In this document: piece after piece, positions 35,374 through 44,300 of the stretch
How the letters are laid out: the number at the start of each line of letters is the position of its first letter
Position numbering within the stretch: the first letter of the stretch is position 1
DNA from: Streptomyces sp. CB00316
Lineage (GTDB): Bacteria > Actinomycetota > Actinomycetes > Streptomycetales > Streptomycetaceae
Direction of reading: 5' to 3'
Length of the DNA stretch: 64,000 nucleotides
Assembly: GCF_001905595.1 (NCBI RefSeq)
Contig: NZ_LIXI01000008.1
Coordinates: 124,001 to 188,000 of the forward strand
Program-made: the position numbers and the translations under genes
Notes under the pieces: model-generated
The model's input: only the letters and a program-made list of their open reading frames with translations
Databases searched by the model: none
What the model was told of the DNA's origin: nothing

Positions 35374-35394
35374 CAGGCGTGTCGGTTCTCATCA
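35358..35394. repeat. Tandem 18-bp repeat at the cchH/cchI junction
   Basis: Two 18-base copies (35358-35375, 35377-35394; period 19) with one mismatch. One copy encodes the last residues of cchH, the other its stop codon and the first codons of cchI. Confidence 0.85.
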
Positions 35395-38300
35395 AGGTGG
35401 CGGGCGATCGCTTCCGGGGTTCGCAGGGTGAACAGATCACGGATCGTGATCACTGGACCGTACTCGCGGCGGAGCAGCCCGATCAGCCGCACCGCCAGCA
35501 TGGAGTGCCCTCCGAGGGACACGAAGTCGCTCACCGCGCTCACCTCGTCGTCGTCAAGGTCCAGTGCCTCGGCGAAGAACTCGCAGACCACGGTCTCGGT
35601 CTCGGTGTCCGGTCCGCGCTCCCCCGCCGTGGTCAGCGCACCGAGCGGCCGTGCCTCGGGCAGCGCCTTGGTGTCAGCCTTCCCGTTCACGGTCAGCGGG
35701 ATGCTGTCAACCTGGGCGAAGTGGGTCGGGCGCAGGAAGTCCGGCAGTCCCGCGCTGACTTCACCGGCCACTTCCGCCAACTCGGCTCCCTCCAGGACCA
35801 GATAGGCGGCCAGTCGGTAGGCCCCGTCGACCTGCGGGTCGGGCTGGGCGACCGCGGCGACGAACCGCACCGCCGGGTGGGCGGCGAACACGGCTTCCAC
35901 CTCGCCCAGTTCGACCCGGTGGCCGCGGATCTTGACCTGCTGGTCGGTACGGCCCAGGAAGACGATGTTGCCGTCCGGCCGACGGACCACCAGGTCCCCC
36001 GTTCGGTACATCCGCTCGCCGGGTGCGCCGAACGGGCAGGCGACGAAGCGGTGCGCGGTCTGGGCGCTCTGGCCCAGGTAGCCGCGGGCGATACCGACGC
36101 CCGCCACGTACAGCTCGCCGGGGGCCCCGTCGGGCAGCGGCCGCAGCCAGGGGTCGAGGACGTACACCTCGGTGTTGTCGATCGCCACGCCCACCACCGG
36201 GTCCTGGCACTCGAAGGTGCCGATGCCGAGGGTGTTGATGGTGTACTCGGTGGGCCCGTACAGGTTGTAGCCGACCGTCCCCTCGGTCTCGGCGAGCCGC
36301 TGCCAGAGCGTCGGCGTGACGGCCTCACCGCCCAACAGCACGAGCGGCGGCCGCTGTCGCGGGTTGTCCAGCAGTCCTTCGGCGATGAGCTGCTGAGCGT
36401 AGGTCGGGGTCACATTGATGACGTCGATCGCGTGCTCCCCGCAGTATTCGACGAGCCGAGGTGCGTCGCGGCGCAACTCCTCGTCACAGATGTGGACTTC
36501 ATGGCCGTCGGCCAGCCAGAGCAGTTCCTCCCACGACATGTCGAACGCGAACGACACGGTGTGCGCGATGCGGAAGGTGCGGTGGCCGTGCTCGGCGAGG
36601 ACCGGCTCGAAGATCCGGCGCTGATGGTTGATCAGCATGTTGGTGAGCCCGGCGTACTCGGTCACCACGCCCTTGGGCCTGCCGGTCGATCCGGAGGTGT
36701 AGATCGTGTACGCGGGGTGCCTCAGCCGGTCCGGATCGCCGGGGGCGAAGGTCACGTACGGCTCGGCGGCCGGCAGCGGTCGGTCCAGCTCGATCAACTC
36801 GCCGGTCAGCCGGGGTGACACGCTGCTCACGGTGAGGATCACCTCGGGCCGCGCGTCCTCGACGATGGCCGCGATCCGCTCGTCCGGGTGGTCCAGCTCC
36901 AGCGGAACGTACGCGGCACCGACCCGCAGTACGGCGAACAGCGCCGCGATCCAGTCGGGCGAGCGCGGGATCGCCAGGGCCACGGTCGTCTCCGGGCCGA
37001 TACCGCGCCGGGCGAGCACGCCCGCCACGGCCCGGCTGCGGTCGCGGAGTTGGGCGAAGGTCATGGTCGCGCCGTCGGCGACGAGTGCGAGTCGCTCAGG
37101 ATGGCGGTCGGCCGCGAGGTCGAAGCGGTCGACGACGGTGTCCGTACCGATGTCCGTACGCTCGGCGGGCTCGGGGTCCGGTCCCAGTCCCCGCAGAGCA
37201 CCCATCCGCCCCGTGGTCGAGTGCGCCACGTCCTCCAGCACCCGCAGGTAGTCGTCCAGCAGCCGGCGGGCGGACTCGGGGTCGCCGTGGCGGTGTTCCA
37301 GCTTGACGGTGAGCCGGTCGCCGGGCGTGACGACCCAGGTGTACGGGTAGTGCGTGGAGTCGTCCGCCCGGACGGAGGTTATGCCGTGGCGGGCGTTCAT
37401 CGCGGCGAAGGCGTCCAGGTCCAGGAAGTTCTGGAGCACGAAGAGGTTGTCGAACAGGGTGTCGTGCCCGCTGGCCCGCTGGATCTCGCCGAGCCCGAGG
37501 TGTTCGTGGTCCATCGCCGCCACCCGGGCCGCCTGCACGCCGGACAGGTACGCGCCGACCGTCTCTTCGGGCCGGGCCCGGGTCCACATCGGCACGGTGT
37601 TCAGCAGTACGCCGACGACGTCGCCGTGACCCTCACCCTCCCGGCCCGAGACGGTGACGCCGAACACGGCGTCGCCGCGCCCGGTACGGGCCCCGAGCAG
37701 GAGACCGAAGGCGCCGGTCAGCACCGAGTTCAGCGTGACGCCGTGGACGCGGCCGGCCTCCCGCAGCAGATCCGTCAGCTCGGCCGAAAGCGTGTGCACG
37801 AGCGGCTGCGGCAGCCCCTCGCCGAGGGCCGGTGCCGGTCCGGCGAGCAGCGTCGGCCCGGACAGACCGGCCAGGTGGTCCGCCCAGAAGCGTTCGGATA
37901 CGGCGGGGTCCTTGGCGGCGAGCGCCCGGGCGTATTCCTCGAAGCCCGGCACGGCCGGGGCCGCGTCCCACGGCTCGCCGGCGACGACGGCCTCGTACGC
38001 GTCGAACAGGTCGCGCAGCACGATCTCGCGGGACCACCCGTCCCAGAGCAGCAGGTGGTAGCTGAGCAGCAGCCCGTCACGGCCGTCGGGCATCCGCACG
38101 ACGGTCATCCGGATGAGCGGCGGCTCCCCCGGGTCGAAGCCGAGATCGCGGTCGCGGGTGCACAGGTCGTCCACCTCGGCGTCCGTGGTCAGCTCCACCG
38201 TGCGGACGTCGATCCGGCGGCCCGCATTGAGGAGCTGGACCGGGTTGCCGTAGCCGTCGGTGGTGAAGCCCGCGCCGACGACCGGGTGGCGGCCGATGAC

Positions 38301-41300
38301 GCACGCCATCGCCTCGGCCAGGGCGTCGGGGTCGAGGCGCCGATCGAAGGTGAAGTAGCTCTGCGCGACATAGTGTCCGGCCGCGCCCGCCATCTGGGCC
38401 TGGAAGAAGAGGCCGCGCTGCAGGGGGGTGACCGGTGCCGTGCGCTCGGCGGTGGCGGAGGCGTTCCCGATCTGCGCCAGGGCGGTGAGCCAGTGGTCGG
38501 TGAGCGCGTCGGGTATGCCCGCCGCGAGAGTGAAGGCGGCGTGCAGGCTGCCGGTGGCGTCGTCGGTCCAGGCGTTGACCTCGACGGCGTACGGGCTGTT
38601 CTGCTCGCCGCCGGTGATGTGGAGGGCCTGCGACTCGCCGCCCCGGCCGAGGTAGTTGAAGAGGACCTGGGGGCGGGCGGTGAGGAGGGGGGCCGCCTGC
38701 GGGTTGAGGTATCGGAGCCGCCCGTACGCGACGTGCCCCTCCTCGTCCGGCTGGCGGTCGGCGATCTCGCGGGCCGCCGCCACCGGGTCGGTGTGCGGGG
38801 TGAGCCGTACGGGGGCGATGGAGGTGAACCAGCCGACGGTACGGGTGTAGTCGTGGTGCTCCTGCGCCGGGACCCGGCCGTGACGCTCCAGGTCGATCGC
38901 CAGGTCGGTGGGTGTGGGCTGGATCTGGGTCAGCGCGGTGCGCAGGGCGCCGCAGAGCAGCTCGGTGAGGCCGGTGCCGAGGGCGGCGGGGGCGGTGCGC
39001 GTCACGAGGTCGCTGACGTCCGGTGCGAGGACGACAGTGGTCTCGCGCAGGTCGGTGGGTGTCCGCACCAAGGGCGGGGCCTGGAGCGTGGTGATCCAGT
39101 GTCCGAGGCCGTCGGCCGACTCGGCAGACCGTACGGCGAGGGCTGCGGCGTACTCGGCGTAGGGCGTGGTCGGCGGCGGGAGGGCGGATCCGCTCAGGGC
39201 GGTGGTCAGGTCGTCCAGGAGGATCAGCCAGGACACCGCGTCGACGGCGAGGTGGTGCACGGTGACGACCAGGGTGCGGCTGGCCGCCAGCCAGGAGAAC
39301 GCGATGACGTCTCCGGCCTCGGGGGCGAGCCGCCCGGCCGCCTCGTTCGCCACGGCCGTCGCGTCGGCGGTGTCCGGGGTGGCGACCGTGGCGTCGCGGG
39401 CGGGTTCCATGCGCAGGGTCCATACGCCGTGCTCGACGTGCAGCCGCAGCCGGAGGGCCGGGTGGGCCGCCATGACGGCGTTCGCGGCCCGCCGGACGTC
39501 GGCGAGGCCGGTGCCCTCGGCCACCACCACCGCCCTGGCCTGGGCGAACCGGGTCAGCGAGCCGCCCAGCTCCCGTTGCCGCAGGATGATCGGCGTGAGC
39601 GGCAGCGGGCCGTCCTCGCGCCGGGTGGGCGGTGCAGGCGCGGCCTGGGGGGTGCGCGTGGCCAGGTGGCCGGCGAGGGCGCGCGGGGTCTTGAGGAGGA
39701 AGACGTCCCGGGGCGCGATCGGCAGGCCGAGTGCGCGGGCCCGGTTGATCAGGGTGATGGCGACGATGCTGTCGCCCCCGGCGCCGAAGAAGTCGGTGTC
39801 CGCGTCCACGGCGGCGCCGGGCAGCGTCTCGGCGAAGATGCCGGTGAGGGCGGCGAGGGAGTCGGACCCGCTCGTGGCCTGCTGCTGGTGCTGCGGCCCG
39901 GCCTGCTGGTGTTGCGCGCCCTCCTCCTGGGCGGCGCGCTCGGTGAGGGCCTTGCGGTCCAGCTTGCCGTTGACCGTCAGCGGCAGCGCGTCGATCGGCA
40001 GCACCCGGCCCGGCACCATGTGGACGGGCAGCTTGGCGGAGAGCAGGGCGATCAGGTCGGCGGGCGCCTCGCCCACGATGTGCGCGAGGAGGTGGTCGCC
40101 GCTGTCCGCCACAGTCACGGCGACATCGACGACGCCGTCCAACTCCCTTATCGCTCCCTCGACTTCGCGGGGCTCGACCCGGAACCCCTTCAGCTGCACC
40201 TGGTCGTCGGCGCGGCCCGCGAACTCCAGCTCCCCGTCGAGCGTCCGGCGGGCGAGGTCCCCCGTGTGGTAGATCCGGGAGCCGTCGCCGGCGAACGGGT
40301 TCGCCACGAAGCGGCTCGCGGTGAGCCCGGGGCGCCCCAGGTAGCCGAGGGACACCTGATCACCCGCGACGTAGATGGCGCCTACCCGGCCCGGCGGTAC
40401 CGGCCGGAGCCGGTCGTCGAGCAGATAGGCGGCCAGACCGGGGAGCGGGCCACCTATCGGGCTGATATCGGTGGAGCGGGCGAAGTCCTCATCCCTCAGC
40501 ACCCGGTGGGTGACATGGACGGTGGTCTCGGTGATGCCGTACATGTTGACCAGCTCGGGCGCACCGGTGCCGTGCCGCTCGACCCAGCCGCGCAGCCGCC
40601 CGAGGTCCAGCGCCTCGCCGCCGAAGATGACGCGGCGCAGCGCCGGGACCGGTTCGCCGGCGTGCAGGTCGGCCTCGATGAACCGGTGGAAGGCGGAGGG
40701 GGTCTGGTTGAGCACGGTCACCCCGCGCTCGCGGACCAGCCGGTGGAAGTCGACGGGCGAGCGGGTCAACGCGTAGTCCGGGAGCAGTAGTTCACCGCCG
40801 TGTGCGAGGGCGCCCCACAGCTCCCAGACGGCGAAGTCGAAGGAGAAGGAGTGGAACTGGACCCAGACGTCGTGCGGCCCGAAGCCCATGTCCGGCCGGG
40901 TGCCGGCGAGCAGGGTCACCACCGCTGAGTGCGGGACGACGACTCCCTTGGGCCGGCCGGTCGAGCCGGAGGTGTAGATGACGTATGCCGGGTCCTGCGG
41001 GCTCACCACGGGTGCGGCCGTGTCGGCGGCAGGCGGGTTCTCCTCCCCCTGGACGAGCACCCGGGCCTTGACGCCCGCCCTCTCCAGCAGCCGGGTGAAG
41101 CGGTCGCGCTGGTCCTGGTCCACGAGGACCACCTGCGGGGCGGCGTCGGCGAGGATGTACTCCAGCCGTTCGTCCGGGTAGGCGAGGTCCAGCGGTACGT
41201 ACGCGCCTCCGGCGGTGACGACGGCGACCAGGGCGACGATCTGCTCCAGGGAGCGCGGGACGGCGACGGCGACCCGCTGCCCGGGGCGTACTCCGGCCGC

Positions 41301-44300
41301 GCGCAGGACGGCGGCCGACGCGTCCTTGGCCGTGGCCAGTTCGCCGTAGGTCAGGGACCGGTCGGAGCCGTCCAGGGCGCACTGGGTCACGGCGGTCGCT
41401 GCCGGGTCGCGGTGCGCGGCGGCGTCGAACAGCCCTCCCAGGGTCGTCGGCACGACCCGCTCCGGGACGCGGTCCGCTGCGCGGGCCAGCTCGTCGACCA
41501 GGGCGTCCGGGCGGCTCAGCAGCTCGGCGAGGGTCCGGGTGAACCTGTGCAGGATCGCCTCGGCGCTCTCGCGGCGCAGCAGTTCCCCGTCGTGGATCAG
41601 GTTGAAGCGGGGGCGGCCGTCGCGAGCGCGCTCGACGACCAGCGTCAACGGGTAGTGCGGGGCACCCTCGTTGGCGATGGCGGTGATGGTGAGGGTGTCG
41701 TCCGGGCCGCGCAGGACGTCCACGTCGGTGGCGACGTCGAAGACCACCAGGGTGTCGAAGAGCGAGCCCGCGCCGGCCTGCCGGCCGATCCTGGCCAACG
41801 ACACGTGCTGGTGTGCCAGCACCGTGCTCTGGTGCTCCTTCACCGCCGTGAGCAGGTCGTACGCGGTGTCGGTTGCGGCCCAACGGGCTCGTACGGGAAT
41901 GGTGTTGATGAACAGGCCCACCATGTCACGGATGCCGGGGACCTCGGCGTCGCGTCCGGAGACGGTGGAGCCGAAGACGACGTCCCGGCCGTGCAGGATG
42001 CCTCCCAGTGTCACCGCCCACGCGCTGTGCACGGCCACGCTCACGGATACGCCCGCCGACCGTGCGGCGACGTCGATGTCGTCGGCGGGCTCGGCCGCGA
42101 CGTCGGCGAACCGCCCGGAGGGGGTGTGCCCTTCGGCGACCAGGGAGGGGCCGGGCAGCTCCGCGAGCTCGTCGCGCCACACCCGGTCGCTCGCGTCCTG
42201 GTCCTGTCCGGCCAGCCATCCGACGTAGTCGCGGTAGCCGCCGAGCGGGTACACGGAGCCCGGTGCGTGGTACTCGGCCAGCAGGGAGCGGAGCATCGGC
42301 GGGACGGACCAGCCGTCGGCGATGATGTGGTGCACGGTCTGCACCAGGACGGTGCGGCCGGCTCCGGCGCGGATGAGGGTGTAGCGCATCAGGGGGCCGG
42401 TGGCGAGGTCGAACCCCGCGCGGCGGTCCTGTTCGGCGAGGTCGCGGATGTCGTCGTCGGTGATGCCGGGGTGGTCCAGTGTGGTGAAGGGCGCGCGGGT
42501 GCCGCTCTCGACGACGGAGACGACCCGGCCGTCGGCGAGGGCCGTGAAGCGGGCGGCCAGATTGGGGTAGAGCGTGAGCAGCCGGGTGGCGGCCGCCGCG
42601 AGCCGGGCGGCGTCCACCTCGCCCTCCAGCGTGAGCAGTTGCTGCTCCACATAGCTGCCCGTGGCGTCGTCGTCGAAGACCGAGTGGAAGTAGAGGCCCT
42701 CCTGCAACGGCGTCAGCGGCAGGATGTCACGCAGCTCCGGGCCGTCCAGGTCGTCGACGTCGGCCTGGGTGAGCGGCACCAGCGGGAAGTCGCTGGGGGT
42801 GTGGCCGCCCTCCTCCAGCGCGGCGAGGGCCGACAGGGCCGAGCCGAAGTACGCGCCGAGGGTGGCGATGTCCTCGTCGGTGAACACGCCCTCGGGCCAG
42901 GAAAGGGTGGTGACCAGCTCGTACGCCCCGTCGGTGCCCGGCTCGGCGATCGCGTTGAACTCCAGGGCACGCGGCAGGCGCATCCTGGGGTCGCGCCTCT
43001 CGCCCAACTGCCCCGTGGTGCCCGCGAGCTGCCAGTGTCCGGCGGCGCCGGCGTCGAAGCGGCCCAGGTAGTTGAAGAGCACCTGGGGTGCGGGTGCGGT
43101 GAGTTCGGTGTCGGTGAGGTAGCGCAGGGCGCCGTAGGAGAGGCCGTTGCCCGGTACCCGGGCGAGGTCCTCCTTGACCGCCTTGAGGGCGGCGGCGAGG
43201 TAGGCGGGGCCGGTGAGGTCGGAGGCTGCGCCGGGGTCCACGGTCACCGGGAACAGGGTGGTGAACCAGCCGACCGTACGCGACAGTTCGGGTTCGAACC
43301 CGGCCGCGTCCGCCACGAATCGCCCCTCGCGGCCGTGCCCTTCCAGCTCGATGTGGGCGAAGGTCTGGTCCTGCCCCCGGTCGCGGCGCCACCGGGCGAG
43401 GGCGACGGCCAGGGCGGTGAGCAGGACGTCGTTGACGCCCGCGTGGAACTTGGCGGGGATCTCCCCGAGCAGTGCGGCCGTCTCCTCGGGGCCGACGGAG
43501 AAGGTCCGGGTCCGCTCCCGGGCCACGGTGTCGGCCTCGGTGAGCGCACGCCTGCCGATCGGTGCGTCCTCTCCGGGCAGGGCGCGCTGGAAGTACGCAC
43601 GGTCCGCGTCGAAGGGCGCGCGCCCGAGGAGCTGGGTCCAGCGCCTGAACGACGTACCGACGGGCGGGAGTTCGACGGGTGCGCCGGCGGCGTGTTGCCG
43701 CCAGGCCGTGGCCAGGTCGTCCATGAGGACCCGCCAGGACACGCCGTCGATCACCACATGGTGGGCGACCAGGACGAGTTGGTGTGCCGCGCGGCGCCAG
43801 ACGGCACGCAGCATCACCCCGTCGTCCGGGTCGAGCCCTTCGGTGGCGCGTTCGACGCACTCCTCCAGCGGCCCGTCGCTCTCCTGCCACCCCACGACGG
43901 CCTGCCCGGCCCGCGGGATGTCGAAGCTCCAGCGCTCGCCGCGCACCAGCCGGGCGCGGAGCATGTCGTGGCGGTCGAGCAGGGCGGCGAGGACGGTGTC
44001 GAGCGCATCGGGGGTCAGCTCCGGCGGGGTGTTCAGGACGACCGACTGGACGAAGCCGTCGATGGTGTCGGTGGTCTCCCCGAGCCACTGCACGATGGGC
44101 GATCCGACGACGGAGCCGGTCGGGGTGTCGGCACGGTCGACGGTGGAGACGTCGTCGCGGCTCGCCACCGCCGCCAGTGCCCCGACGGTGCTGTTGGTGA
44201 AGATCTGGCGTGCCGTCACATGGAGGCCGACGTCCCGCAGCGCGCTGAGCAGGGAGATCGCCAGGATGCTGTCGCCACCGAGCTGGAAGAAGTCCTGGTC

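Noticed and set aside
35373..35500. C-terminal thioesterase in CchH
   Set aside because: The protein ends about 40 residues after the third carrier domain; no GxSxG or hydrolase domain follows.
36888..40790. Open frame of 1300 codons on the plus strand
   Set aside because: Antisense shadow of cchH for the same reasons.
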